64,000 nt of DNA from Collybia mongolica (GCA_013420905.1 JAAXNY010000011.1:3038001-3102000), one strand, 5' to 3'; counted from the stretch's first letter, positions 35,124-47,378 are shown. Translations and numbers: made by a program. The notes: a model not told the origin generated them from the letters alone.

Positions 35124-36745
35124 ATGGCACCTTACACTCAACTACAACAACAAACCCACAAAGTTGAAACTTTCCCTTTGGGACCGTTTACGTCGCCCCG
35201 CATATGGACCGGCTTGTGGCAACTCTCAAGCAACGCATGGGGCAGTGCGTCAGTCCCAAAAATTCGGCAAGGGATGGCAAGGCATCTTCAACTCGGATAT
35301 ACAACTTTTGGTGGGTTCTTTCCTCACGACAAATTAAGCATTACTGACTGTTGGGCGCTCTAGACATGGTGTGTAGAAATTCCTTAACTTGTCAGGGACT
35401 TTACTCATTATTGTAACATCGCGTCGCGTCCAACTTCAATTATGATCGACAGGGTGAGTTGAAGGATACTTAGATATCGACCTGGATTGATATTTCCGTT
35501 AATCTAGCCGACCACTATGGAAGTGCAGAAATTATTTTTGTAAGGGCTTTGTTACTCAGCGGCTATTCGTCGGACACTGAGAAGCTTCCCCTCGGTTAGG
35601 GTCAGTTTCGAGGCTCGCTTGCAGCTTCGGCGCAGGTGGTGGGTGCCACAAAGTGGTGTGTTTTCAAACGCATAGTTCCCTCGCGCGCGGTCGTCTTGGC
35701 CGCTGTTCAAGAACGCATGGAACGTATGGGAACGAGTAAAGTAGACCTCCTACAGGCGAGCGTTCCTAACCCACGCGGTCAAATTTCCCTGACTTATGAA
35801 TACGTTATTATATTCTATACTATACAGTTCCACTGGAACGATTACTCAGATAAGGGCTATCTGACCGCATTGGATATCTTGCAGGACTTGAAGTCAGAGG
35901 GCACCATTTCTGCCATCGGACTCTGCAACTTTGACACCATCAGGACGGACGAGATTTGCACCCAGCTAGGTCCCGGAGCCATCGTGTCGAACCAGGTCCA
36001 GGTATGGGCATCCTTCATTTTAATTTTTTCATTGCCTCGGCTTCGATATTTCACCTGTCACTGACATTTTTCAGTTTTCAATAATAGATACACGGCCTCT
36101 TCATGGCATGTCCGACGTGTGCGAGAAGCACGATCTGAAATTGTTGACATATGGCACGTTGGTTCGTTCGCCCGCCCACGCGTTGATTCCGATCGCGAAT
36201 ATTGACTGGGTCCATGATATCATAGTGTGGTGGCTTCTTGGCAGATAAATGGATTGGGAAACCAGAGCCCGATTTATACTCCGGCAATCTCACACCTTCT
36301 CAAAGAAAGGTAAAAATACTTAAAGGACTCAGAGCTTAAGATTTGTCCCTGATCTTCTTCTTTCAGTATCTCGATATGATTGTCAAAGTATGGGGCACTT
36401 GGGAGCTCTTCCAATCATTGTTGTCCACGCTGCGCGTCATCGGGGATCGCCATGGAGGCTTGAGCATTGCGAACATAGCCACACGTTGGGTATTGGATCA
36501 TCCGTTCGTGGGGGCCGTGATTATTGGTGCTTAGTTTCATGAAACTATTAATGACGAACAGCTGACGCACACCACTTTTATTAGGTGCACGTTTGGGGCT
36601 TTCTGAACATCCCGACGACAACCATCGTGTCTTCGGCTTCAGTTTGAGCGAACAAGATAACTCCGACATTGAAGCAGTATTGATGCATTCAGATGGGCGA
36701 AGGATCATCACCACGATCGGTGACTGCGGGGCTGAATATCGTTGA
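35124..36745 (+). CDS. aldo/keto reductase family protein
   Basis: Exons 35124-35310, 35364-35368, 35453, 35508-35539, 35600-35755, 35828-36001, 36075-36161, 36226-36309, 36367-36526 and 36585-36745 sum to 1047 nt (348 residues). The TIM-barrel landmarks are present: GLWQLSSNAWG, YTTFDMADHYG (catalytic Asp and Tyr), ATKWC (catalytic Lys), LLQFHWND (catalytic His), SNQVQFSI and the cofactor-side GARLGLSEH. It would reduce or oxidise carbonyl substrates with NADP(H). Keeping frame across DMADHYG requires a 5-nt exon followed by a 1-nt exon. The intron at 35756-35827 is GC-AG (GCGAGC donor). The start Met of MAPYTQ fits family N-termini; Mets at 35049 and 35085 are alternatives. Confidence 0.85.
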
Positions 36746-37128
36746 ACATACGTAGATATGAATGTCATGTGCAACTGTCAAACTCATGTTTTATCGTAGT
36801 CGCTATTTTTGGTTTTCATCACCACACGAGTTTGACAGTCTTTCTCACTCTATGATTTACCTCCGTTAGGATTAGATGGGTCTGAGATTCGTTTAAATTG
36901 ACGCTCCGAAGATGATCAGAGGTTCGTCATATGGAGACACAACTCGGAATGTTGAAAAAGCGATGAAAACTTCTATGATTGAAGGAATGAATACAGTAGT
37001 AAAGCGAAAGCGTATATAATACAGATGCGAAGAGAAGTGTGGCTTGTATCCCATTGCGTGATATTTGATTGATTGTAGTGTTCTTGAGTTTGTGCGGATG
37101 TTTTAATCTCTAGCTAAGATCTAAATAA

Positions 37129-40100
37129 TCACAATTTGCTTGATGACGGAGAAGTGGTAGAAAATGACGGTGGTAGCCTTTGTATAGGCTGAAGTTTCCG
37201 CTTGAGGTCCCTGAGAATCGTTGTTTTGGGATGCCATTCCCTGAACGCATCTCTCAATTCCGATATTTCGCGGCCGAAGAAATGAGCCACACGCTCGTCT
37301 GCGATGACATCGCGTAACGACCAAGGAATCTGGTTATCCAGCGTGGCGGCGTCAGTCAAGAATCACGGACTCGATATGCCCGTGGAAAAACAAACCTCGT
37401 AATCATTCTGTTCGTTATTGGCGTTGAAAGGCTCAAGCATCAGTTCAGGGTGGCCTTCAAATCCATCATCTGTCAGAAAAAGGTATTTGACTGCCAATCT
37501 GTGGGTTATTCCCGAAAAAGAAGAGAAGAAGGGATTAAATCAACATGGAGAAGAGTTTAGGAAACATGAGGTGGACGTACGCATACGTCGATATTTCCTC
37601 ATATGCAGTAGAATGTCCCACACCGTTGAGCGACCCAGCGGTAGCCTCGGACAAGTGTGCAAGCAATCTGCTATCAGAAATCCCCGAATTTAGGATACGC
37701 AACAGTAGCACCAAAAGGTTAGACAAGAAATCCGAGGAACTGCGAGATGGAACACCCAGATGATGATGGAAAAAAAATTCATGGGGGTAGGCGGACCAGC
37801 AAAATTGCAAACAGCGAACAAGAGTGAAAAGCAAAACCCCAAGAATAAATCACGGAGCGAAGGGAAAAGAAAGCGAAAAGCCGGAGGAAAAAAGCAAGTT
37901 CATCAAAATATGATATCACCGATAAGGAACACAACGCACTGGTATGCATCGCCGTCGATGTAGAGTGCACGGAGGATCAATGGGTGTGATACTGCAGTGA
38001 ACAGCCCTGAATATAATGGGACGACTTGGTCGTTCAGCGACGCCACGTATACCATCTTCGTCTAAGCCAAACCCAACAAATTACGGTGAGCCGCTACCGC
38101 GATTGATTGATAAAAAAGCCACTGACCCCTTGATCCACGACACGGCTCAACGCTTTAACGTATTCTTTAGATACGTCACTTTCCGTGTTCTGTGGGGAGC
38201 GGGGGACAAACGCAGTGATTAGTGCTATGAATAGACGTGAAAATCAAGTGCCGGGTGCTTACCTGGAATTCAAATAGCTCCTTCGCCGCCGTAGATTCAA
38301 AGTACTACAAACATAGAATAACTACCGGTGAGTGATCGGATCTAACATAATCAAGACAGGGGACAGTTTGTGTCAAATGCCGAATATACGACATACCTGA
38401 ATGTATGGCAGGAGCAGCGAGCTACTGCTTAGGTAGCGCAAGGGGCCTAGATGAATTCCACACAGAGCAAGGCAGCAAATTCGCTGTGGTTTACGGTTAG
38501 GTATGCTGGCGCTCGAACCAGACGCCGCCATGGCGTTAGCTCCGACGGAAGCCAGCGCCTCCACGCCAGCAGCGGAGAAGCTGTCCAGCGGGCCAGGTCC
38601 GGTGGATCCTGCTGCGGAAAGGGGATTGACGCCGTGCTTGGTTCTGATATGCCCGTCTTGGATTAGGCGATCCAGAAGGTGGGTAGACACAATAGATCCT
38701 TGCGAATGAGTAGCCACAATGATGGCGTCAGCACTATGCAAGTCCTCCATCCATTCCGTATTTGCTTGCAGGTTTGTGTATAATCTGAAATTGATGTGAT
38801 GATCAGCATTGAGATGAGATGGAAAGGATGGTAGATAGAAGAAGGCGAATAAGGATATGATAATATGGTGAGTAATGTGACGAAGGGTGGTGACGAGAGG
38901 GAAAAACCCTGGGCGATTAGTGTGAAGGATATAGCGAGTGCGGTGATGATGGCTGGAACGTCGGGCTTGAGGGTGCCGAGTGAAAAATAGCGCCCCAAAA
39001 ACGATATCAGGATTATTCGTAACGCGAGTTGGAATGTGCATAAGGGGTAGATAGAATGGAAGTGTCAAGTGTGAAAGATGGGATAGCAATATGGAGTTGA
39101 GTGAATGAAAAAAAAAACACACCGTTGGACGCGTCCCGAAATAGTACCCTCACCCTCCAATGGCATCTTAGTGACTTTCTCCAGTTTTACCCCATGTGCC
39201 ACCTCGAACTCCTCCAGCGCCTGCACCATCATGTTCACGAACTTGGAACTCGTGCCCGTTGGTTCGCCCAACACAGTTCGCATGACTGCACCTGTCACAC
39301 CAATACCAATGCATCAGTCCACACCTCCTATTTGGCAGGAAGTTACTGACCAGGGAACCAGCCGTGAATCCCGATAACAACGACCCGTTTACACCCCCTG
39401 AGCACATCCGCATCCAAGTCCACACTGCCTCCTTTCACCTTCCCTTTCCCCTTCGTCTCGCTCCCCTCTATCACGTCCCAGGCCCGCGGTAGCCCCCTTC
39501 CGAAATGGAGAAACTCCTCGTCCGCCGTACGCGTTTTCCCCTTTCCCGTTCCTCCACTCCGTACACTGCCTCCCTTGTCCTTCTCCGTCGTAAACAACAC
39601 GCCACTCACAAACTTCATCGTTTTACCAAACGTCGTTTCCTGTGGCAGTGGCACGAGGTTTCGAGGGGCCGCGTGGAACGTGTCCGCCCACGTCGGAAGC
39701 ACCAAGTTCGGTACCTGCGTACGAGTTCCTGGGCCTGGGGTAGACGAGCGTGTCGTCGGTGCTGACGTGCTTCCCTTCTTTGCAACAGCCTGGGCGCCAT
39801 CCTTCACACTCGATTGGCTCCCCTTTTTAGGCACATGCTTAGAAGCAGCTGGGACGTTGTTGACGGACGCCGCAGGGGATCCTCTCTTTGCGGAAGCGAC
39901 CTTCTCTACGTCCCTCTTCACTGAATCAGAGATTGTGAGCGGGGGCGCTACGACAGTGCCCTTGTTCTTCTTTCCCCCTGTACGTCCACGGGCGCCATCT
40001 ACGCCCTTGCTCTGACCCGCATCCGCAGCAGCACCCGGGCTCACGGCACCTCCATCACTGGGCTTCGGGGCAGCAGCACCAGTGCTAGCACTTTGTCCTG

Positions 40101-42935
40101 CTTCTGGTGCACCATCAGCCGTACTCTGCACATTGTCCTCCCCAAAGTCAACCTCCATAACCTCCATCCCACTCTCATCCCTTTCCACATCCCCTGGCCC
40201 CTTGATGAGCTTAATCCCGAGCGCACGGCTAGAGAAGAACGCGGCCCAGCCGCCGCGGTGCGTCTCGAACGACTTCTCCACTGGGTTATGTTCCTCTTGC
40301 TTTGGTTCTTCTTTCGGTGGTTCCGGAGTAAGTGGTGGTGGAGCCTCCTCACGCGCAAGCGCCGCCTCCTTCACCAGCTCTGCCTCCGTCTTCGGTCCTG
40401 TATCCTTTTCCCCCTCTCCTCCACCCGTGGTGTTCGTTGCAGAGCTGGATCCGTACCAAGCCCATGGTGAATACCACGCTTGGCTGGCCGTGCCCTGTGA
40501 CTTCATCGAGGATGCATCTGTCATATTCACATTCGTGTTTGTGTCGGACCCAGGGTTGGCCATCGGCTTCGCAGAATCGGATGCTGCGTTCGTGGAGGAC
40601 TGGGGTACGGTGGAGGAGGTCGTCACCACAAGCTTCGTGTCCTTGCTCGTCGCACCTAGAGCATTGTATATGTTAGAGCGTACGTCAACAAAGAGCAAGG
40701 ACAGAGACGTACTGTTCCCACCGTTCATAGATTTCCTCCCTTTCTCCTTCTCCTTCTTCGTCATCTCCGTCGTCTGCATCGGCGTTATAGATGGTGGTAC
40801 GCTGGTTATGGTTGTCGTTGTGGTCGTCGTTGCCGAACTCGTCGCGACTGCGGTTGCTTCCCCATCTTTCACGTGCTTTGCATCCGGGCCGGTAGCCGGA
40901 TCGTTGCGCCCCTCATACTTAGTACCAGAAACCAAACCACCGTCTGAGCTCGGTGCAGGCGCTGGAGCGGAAGACCAACCAACATACGACCACCATGAGT
41001 TGGAAGCGGGTGCAGTAGTGGTATCAGAGTTGTCCTTGGCCTCTGTCGTAGGTACCTCGGTGGATATGGGTGAATTGGTAGGTTCATGCGATGGGGAAGG
41101 TTGTTGGTCTGTAGCAGTGGACGTAGATGCGGATGTAGGAGTTAGTGCAGGTGATAGTGGTTGTAGGTTCGTCGTCACAGTCGTGTTTGTAGTCGTAGCC
41201 GTATTCATAGTAGTACTTTCCGTTATCATCGGGTCTGAACGAAGAACGTCAGGACTGCGATTGCGTGAAGTGATGAATGGAACCCACCAATCATATGAGG
41301 TACACCCTTCCCTTCCTGGGAACCTACGTCTTCCTCTACAACATCCTTCGCCTCCTCCTTCCTTGACACTGGTAGTGGGACTTTGGCACGCCCCAGGAGC
41401 GGCAACGGAATGCTAAGCGTGAACCTGCTTGTAGACGGATTGAGTGAGGAGAGCGAAGACAGACGTTGTCGTGGTTCAGGTCGTGCTGTGCTCCCCGACG
41501 ACGACGAGGAGGGGCTCAATATTCCTCGAGACGGCGTTGGCGAGGACGGCGCAGGGAGCCCGGACACCGATGGCGATGGTGTGATCGGATTCATCGAAAG
41601 GTTACGACCTGAGCCAGAGGCAGGAAAGGGAAGCGAGGAAAGTACGGGCACTTCGTCGTCAAGGGATGATGGGATTGAATGGGTAGATCGGGGAGGTGTG
41701 GCTAAGGTTGGCGCTGGTGCCGACGAAGAAGCTGTGGTGGAAGTGGGTGTATAAGAGGAGAACCAGGATCTCCTCGCAGGCGGCGGGGGCGGAGCCAGTG
41801 CTGGCTGCATTTGTTCCGGCGACGGCGTCGGTGCAACCTCGATTTTCTCCATCACTGAAGCAAGGTCCGGGGGAGCAGGGAGCACGAGTGCCGGAATTTC
41901 TGGAGGCGGCAGCGGTGGCGTCGTCGCTGTGAGCACCGTGTCAGGGATAAGCGCGTTCTCAGGTGGCAGAGTTGGAGCTGCTGCGCGTGATGCTGTGGGT
42001 GTGGCTGACGAAGAAAACCAACCCCGTTTCGGAGTTATAGACACTCGTACTGGAGGCGTCGGTGCCGTCGTGGTGTCCGGCTCCTGTGGTTTAAGTGCAG
42101 GGGCTGACGTATCCGGCAGATCGAAGGCAGCTGATGGGGTTTGTATGGATGCAGGCGAACTTGACGGTGCGGGAACGGGACTGATCGTGGTGTCCATCGC
42201 AGTGGGTTCAGACGGAGGCGGGGTCGTTGGTACCTGACGAGCCACAGTTGTATCAGTGGGCGTTGGTTTGGCTGTGGGAGCTGTTGAAGAGAACCAACTG
42301 CGTTTGGCCGGTGATGGGGCTGAGGGCGGCGCAATTTCTGCTTCCTCAGCTACTGGCATCGGGACGGGTGGTTCTTGGGGAGAGCGCTCAACCATCAGGG
42401 CCTGTTCTTCGTGCAAAGCAGTAGGTGATTCCGAAAGAATGGCCTCTGCTGATGGCGACATCACGATGTTCGGGCGTGGCTGACTGTTCACAGGGTCTGG
42501 CTGCGGCTCTTCGACTCGTACAAGCTGCTGGGTAGGTTTTCTTCCCCGCGACCGTGAGAGTGAGCCGTACCACGTCGCTTTTCTGGTAGGCGTCGGCGAT
42601 ACTGGCATCGAGCTTCCTCCTGTGCAGCCATCAACACCAGTCCGTCATATTGGATACCTCACCATACCATTGTTCTGACCATCTGGCGTACTCTGATCCT
42701 CACTCATACTCCTGCCGGCACTAGTACTTGAACTCAACGTTGTTGCTGCCCCAAGGCCATCTCCTAAATTCGCCATTTCAGGTTCCGCAAACACATACGA
42801 CAACGCGGCAGAGGCACCGTTCTTCGCTTTCGCAGGAGTTGACTTAGTCGAACCTGACCAGCCAGGTGGTTTGGGCGACCTTAAGGTGGTTGAAGTGCTG
42901 GTGGAACGCGAGGAACGTCGACTGAGCGTTGGCAT
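37129..42935 (-). CDS. large protein with Mil1/YJR098C-like alpha/beta-hydrolase domain
   Basis: Eleven exons give 1576 residues: 42935-42668, 42619-41288, 41234-39351, 39291-39123, 38784-38397, 38304-38263, 38189-38127, 38061-37940, 37739-37581, 37498-37396 and 37329-37129. The first ~1050 residues are Pro/Ser/Thr/Ala-rich and low complexity, with a recurring KRSWFSS or RGWFSS word. The C-terminal ~500 residues hold the conserved domain: VVVIGIHGWFPG, VLGEPTGTSSKFV, the nucleophile motif ATHSQGSIVSTHLLDRL, CCLALCGIHLGPL, YVASLNDQVVP, HLSEATAGSLNGVGHSTAYEE and LKRKLQPIQRL. I recall this as the family of yeast YFL034W (Mil1) and YJR098C, putative lipases linked to membrane traffic; that link is from memory. 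One intron (38785-39122) is 338 nt, unusually long here. Confidence 0.85.
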
Positions 42936-44339
42936 CCGAATACACAGCCAAAGCCTTGATTATCGGTGTTCTGAAACGACGATGAATGTCAGAACTGGTT
43001 AACTGAGATGTATATGAACTTACTAGTCAATAGAGTATATTAGTGGTTTGCGGTAAGTGAAGGTTCGGCGATGGAAGAGGCAGTGAGCTGAGGAGGAAGG
43101 GACTGGAAGCGATAGGGAAGAAGGATGGATTTGGCGTGGGCAGACGTCTAAAGACGTCAGTGACACGTGGATCGCGAGCACGGGGTTCGCACATGAGCGC
43201 AAAGGATCCGAGGTTTTCGCGTGCCTTCTCACCTTGGGCCAAGTCAGCCGTTCACAGCAGCATATTCGAATCGTTGTTTTATGCGTACTACCAAAATATC
43301 TGTCAGCCAAGGCGGGTTATATTACATATTCTGCACAGGTTAATCGTCGGACAACCGCTCAGAAATCCACGTCATTCTTTGTCGAGCTCACAGAATCCTA
43401 TTCTTCGTTCTCCCTGAACGCTTAGCCTTTTTGCGCATGTCAACCGTAGTTCATCTTCAACCTCCCGAAGGCTTTCCTTCTCAACAAATACATGAACGTT
43501 TGTGTGTTGATATCTATACCACACCAGTCTCTCTTCCGCCTCTCCGCCTTTATGCTCGACTTTACCGAAGCGTGGCGGCTCTCACTTCAACTGGCCCGAC
43601 AATCCGGCATCCAAATATGTGAGATCGACCATTTTTTGAGAAAGAGAAGCATCGAGTTGCTGACCTTTCTATCTATAGGACCATCAGCCCCTCACTTCCA
43701 TAGAATCTCCTCAATCAGGATCGATCGAAGTGGTACGCCCACACAAGATTCTTCAGATCGATGGACAGACAAACCGACGCTGCCGATGTGTGATGAATAG
43801 ATGCATCAATGCTTTCAAGGAGCCTGATTGGAGATCTCACTATAGCCGCACATGCTAAGAACTCCACCCCGGTGAGGGCGACCACAGGTAAGTATGTTAT
43901 TTGTATCTCCTAATTGTCAATACCTACCTTCTAGCACCAGGAGCGTAGGATACTGGACTGCTTTCCAGATGCCTGTTGGGCGTGTATTCTACCAGACTAG
44001 CAGCAAAAACAAACACCGCAAGACAGTTGCTCCAGAGTCTATCGTGCAACGCTAGCGGGCACCATTATCACCCCAAATTTGGATCTGTTCATCCATGGTC
44101 TCGCGGAGTGCTTACTTATGAAACACATTAGGCACATTGACTATTTTGAGATTCGTCCTTGTGTCGTTAACACTCGCCGAGGATTTATTACGAACGAACA
44201 CATTGGATGTTAGATAACCTTATCGGTGTTCTAGGTATGGTGTCCCACATCGAGCACACTACCCAAAGTAGGTGTTTCTCAGCACCTACTGCCGCTTCCT
44301 ATCACCTTCAGAACAAAATTCTCCTAATAACCTATCGAC
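42936..44339. other. intergenic, no supported gene
   Basis: The first few hundred bases should contain the promoter and leader of the hydrolase gene. The 102-codon frame at 43492-43800 (+) has no recognisable domain. No repeat was seen until the Penelope-related sequence begins near 44340. Confidence 0.4.
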
Positions 44340-44436
44340 GTTCGGGAGGAACGAGCAACCGAGCGAAGCGAGGTTGCGAGTGACTTTGGTACGATGAGTT
44401 GCGTTACAAACAAGCAACAGGGTTGGGGAGGACGAC
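44340..44436 (-). repeat. truncated hammerhead-b unit of a Penelope-like element
   Basis: The 90-odd bases from GGAACGAGCAACCG to CAACAGGGTTGGGG match the segment next to the complete hammerhead motif at 45051-45123, then break off inside stem III. Like 47384-47480 it reads CTTTGGTACG where the complete copies read CTTAGGTACG, marking a sister subfamily. Confidence 0.7.
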
Positions 44437-44653
44437 AACACAAACGCGAAGCGTTTGGGTTGGAGGACTAGTTGAGTAGGCGGAAGGGGTCCCGATAAGG
44501 ATCGATGGTTGGATTCCACCGGTCGGATCCTTTCGTCTTTTAAGACTCTTCAGATCGGGTTTTTTCGGTATACGTGTTGCTGCGGACTTTCACTTTATTC
44601 CGAAGTTAGGCGAAAGTCGGGATACTTAGTCATCTACCTGTCAGAGGCGGCCA
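44436..44653 (-). repeat. hammerhead-a unit, copy 1
   Basis: This segment (GGACGACAACAC... to ...CTGTCAGAGGCGGC) recurs at 59650-59870. Both contain, in order on the plus strand, a hairpin with GAA loop, the hammerhead-a motif, and a second hairpin (GACTTTC/GAAAGTC here, GACTTTAGC/GCTAAAGTC in the other copy). Sequence differences in the paired arms mostly preserve pairing. Confidence 0.7.
44491..44559 (-). ncRNA. hammerhead ribozyme motif a, copy 1 (type I)
   Basis: On the minus strand, stem I 5' arm CCCGAU is followed by CUGAAGA (core CUGANGA), stem II GUCUUAAAAGAC, GAAA, stem III GGAUC...GAUCC, the cleavage triplet CUU and stem I 3' arm AUCGGG. Every invariant core position of a type I hammerhead is present. 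Its counterpart at 59709 keeps stem I pairing with a C-G to A-U change. Hammerheads are known from Penelope-like elements and retrozymes. Activity is untested. Confidence 0.75.
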
Positions 44654-44676
44654 ATGGCCATTTGCGCGCATGACAG

Positions 44677-44850
44677 ATGCGCAGTCGCTTCCATAGCGTC
44701 TGGCAGATCGGAATAGAACACGACATCGCCGAAGCGGGCTTACTAACTCTGCCCGAGGGCAGTGTGTTGGGCACCAATTGGCGACCGTCTATTAACGACC
44801 TTGACAACCTGTGGGAACAAAGCCAAACGGATTACTCCGGTCAGCTGTAA
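44677..44850 (+). CDS. small open frame, 57 codons, unknown
   Basis: An ATG frame encodes MRSRFHSVWQIGIEHDIAEA and continues to ...SQTDYSGQL before TAA. It has protein-like composition and lies in unique sequence between hammerhead units a and b of the left Penelope cluster; the right cluster lacks this insert. It may be the end of a captured gene. No function is assigned, and it may not be expressed. Confidence 0.25.
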   Translation: MRSRFHSVWQIGIEHDIAEAGLLTLPEGSVLGTNWRPSINDLDNLWEQSQTDYSGQL

Positions 44851-44956
44851 TGATTAGCAACCTTTCACACGTCACGGTCATTTCGGACCGGGCACGTGGC
44901 CTTTAACCGTCCATGTCGGGCCGGTGGTCGGATCAAAGTCCGGTCCGGCTCAGGCG

Positions 44957-44993
44957 GGTTAGGTTGGGTAAGGGTAAGGTTAGGGTTAGGGTT
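44957..44993. repeat. interstitial telomeric repeats
   Basis: GGGTTAGGTTGGGTAAGGG and following degenerate TTAGGG units directly abut the end of Penelope copy A. On the element's sense strand they read as CCCTAA repeats at its 3' side. Confidence 0.8.
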
Positions 44994-45050
44994 GAACGAG
45001 CAACCGAGCGAAGCGAGGTTGCGAGTGACTTAGGTACGATGAGTTGCGTT

Positions 45051-45123
45051 ACAAACAAGCAACAGGGTTGGGGGAGTCCCCCACCCGACCTGTTTCGTAT
45101 ATATACTCATCAGGCCTGTTTGT
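45051..45123 (-). ncRNA. hammerhead ribozyme motif b, copy A (type I)
   Basis: On the minus strand, stem I 5' arm ACAAACAGGC is followed by CUGAUGA, stem II GUAUAUAUAC, GAAA, a long stem III (CAGG...GGGUGGGGG with CCCCCAACCC...UG), the cleavage triplet GUU and stem I 3' arm GCUUGUUUGU. Stem I is 10 bp with one G-U pair. Predicted cleavage falls between 45061 and 45060. The motif is identical in the core at 59965-60037. Confidence 0.85.
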
Positions 45124-46067
45124 TAATGTTAATCAGATTCTCCGCTCGCGCCGCCGCACCGTTACGGCGCGCGCGCGGTTTTTCCGAGCGACCATAGCGT
45201 ATACCCCTCAGAGCACATGTTACGCCATGTGAGGGGGTGTGCGCTATCATGCGCGCTCGACGCGCATGGGATGCGGTCCATGTTGGCCCGCCCTACCTTA
45301 GTATTTATCCGATACACGGATCAATCTCGGTTAGCTATACACCGACGCGGATCATTAAAGAAGATGGATCTCGTGCCTTGATCTTATCTACTTATAGCCG
45401 CGCTATACTTAGGCGCCGGGCCCCATCGGGCCGGCTACTTAACCTTTAAGGTTTAAGGTTAAAGGTTAGCGGTTAGGGTTAGGCTATTATTCGTTAGAAT
45501 AAAAGACCGTTAGCTGGTCGTTTCGACGGTTAAGTCGATACTACTTACGTTAGGGTTAGGATGTTCCAACGGCCATCTAAAACCGACGTGTCCCAGATTT
45601 TAAACAGAGCTTCTGGTAAACGTATGTAGTGGATAGGAAAAACTGGGAGAATAGACAGTTTTTCAAGGAGTTCTTACGAGAATTGACACTTAGAGTGATT
45701 CAAGCGGGGAGTTGCTACTAAGCGACGTCCCTTAAGACAAAATAGATCTTTACACGAGGTTCAATTTTACAGGGGGAACCCAATCCCCAACCTCAATCAA
45801 CTTGGGCGCTATTACTTTTCGTAACCAGCCGGAATCCACCAGCATGCTACGCATCAGATAGATAGACTTATACCAAAGATCAAGAGGTAATCGTTTCGTG
45901 AAGGTGATCAACTGCGCGGGGTAAGCCGCGACAGGTGTGGGGCCTTAGTCCACAAGATCATCAAAAGTTATTTCACTTTTCGCTGAGCACAGACCGTAAA
46001 GTGTAGCAGGAGCTGCATTGCGACCGGTTTCCTAGGCCATCACCTCTGGGGATACCAAAGGCGCAGA
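45124..46067 (-). other. downstream region of Penelope copy A
   Basis: About 945 bp between the reverse-transcriptase stop codon and hammerhead b, nearly identical to 60038-60981. It carries internal GGGTTAGG words at about 45474 and 45552 and short inverted repeats such as CTTAACCTTTAAGG. No protein frame is conserved, so it is probably untranslated RNA with structure. Confidence 0.6.
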
Positions 46068-47378
46068 TTAGAGAGCTACTCCCGTAGGGTCCGCATTCAC
46101 TCCGAGCCTAAAACCTTGGTTCCAAGCAAGGACGAAAGGGTCCAACTCTGAGTCCGCACGCTCGCGCGTGTGAATGGTTTCGATCCGTTCCCTGTTCTCA
46201 ATGTTAGGAATGGGGTTTATGGTTCTTACTACCGTATTCTGGGGGTTACCCACAGGCTCATTGGGTACAGCCTTTCGTGCTGCATCCTTGTCTAGGTGTT
46301 CGACAACGATCTTCTTCCAAAGATTTACTAGGTCGAAGAGATTGAGAGTGCGTTTGCGACTAACAATCCATCGGCGCTTTAGGATATCTAGTTTCCGTAT
46401 ATCTGGTATTGAGGTCGTCGTACCGTTAGCGACCTGAAGACGCACAGTGTACGTCTCCGGGACTCCATCGGCCAACTTGCCCAAAGATCCAGATAATTGT
46501 GGGAACTCTATGGGGGGTAAGCGGTTCCCCTCCGTAGCTGCCTGGTTATGGTTTAACCATAACGACCAGAAATCCGTGATTGTGTTGCCCAATTCTCGAG
46601 CAGAAAAGTAATTCCAAGCAGTATTGAATTCAGACTTAAGCACCAGAACACTGTCTAGCTCTCCAGAACCCTTAGACTCTGATAGACGTTTCTGCCATCG
46701 TTCTGCCATATTGACCGAAGTCCACTGCAATACTAATTTCACTGGATAGCCACGCTGTATATAGAGCGCACGAAGCGAGTCTATAGCGTTCCGGTAGTTC
46801 TGAAATGTACTACTCAGGGTGGCTAAACGGGACATCTCGCCCACATAAGTTCCTCTTTTTACATCCAGAGGGTGGTGAGAGATCCATGGAATTCTTTCCT
46901 GGTGCGATCCACTTTTCCGATAGGGCATGTGTTGCAAACGGTTCTGCATATCAATGTATAACATCATATCCAAGAACGGCGCTTGCCTATCCGACGCGGA
47001 CCACTCTATTTCGCAAGATTCGATTTCCAGTGTGTTAACAATGCGAAGTGCCTCATCAGCAAAGGAAGCATACACAATTGCTAAACAGTCATCTATGTAT
47101 CGACCGTAGAAGGGTATTCTCGGGTCGTTCAGTATATTACATTTCCTTTCAAAATAGACTCCGAAGAGGTTTGCGAGATCCGGGGAATCTGCTACTCCCA
47201 TGGCGAGTCCATGTAATTGAAGGTATATATATTTCTGAAAACGAAATACAAGGTTACGATTTCCGACTTCTAATGCAAGTATGAATGCCTGAAGGCCACG
47301 CAGTATGTGCTCGTCAAGGTGCATGAAATTGATGTATTCAGGATCCAGTCCGGTGATATATTCAAGATACATGTCGGT
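46068..47378 (-). pseudogene. Penelope-like reverse transcriptase, copy A, N-terminally truncated
   Basis: The frame begins within the RT domain at DMYLEYITGL and continues to the stop at 46068. It retains HGLAMGVADSPDLANLF and the catalytic FYGRYIDDCLAIVY, followed by the helical C-terminal part, and differs from copy B at only a few residues. The frame stays open to an upstream ATG at 47450, but those residues come from the joined hammerhead-b unit and are not element protein. The fingers domain and N-terminus are missing, so it cannot be functional alone. Confidence 0.85.

Larger units (their letters stand above)
44994..47378 (-). mobile_element. Penelope-like element, copy A (5'-truncated)
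   Basis: The interval matches 59908-62292 at a constant offset of 14,914 bp with only scattered single-base differences, so duplication or insertion was recent. On the minus strand it contains the C-terminal ~435 codons of the reverse transcriptase, a ~945-bp downstream region, hammerhead motif b and then telomeric repeats. The 5' side is cut at 47378 and joined to TAGGGAGGAACGAGC, the start of another hammerhead-b unit. This is the Coprina-type, endonuclease-lacking, telomere-associated group of Penelope elements. Confidence 0.85.

Noticed and set aside
40082..41416. 444-codon plus-strand open frame
   Set aside because: It is the antisense shadow of the low-complexity exon of the hydrolase gene.
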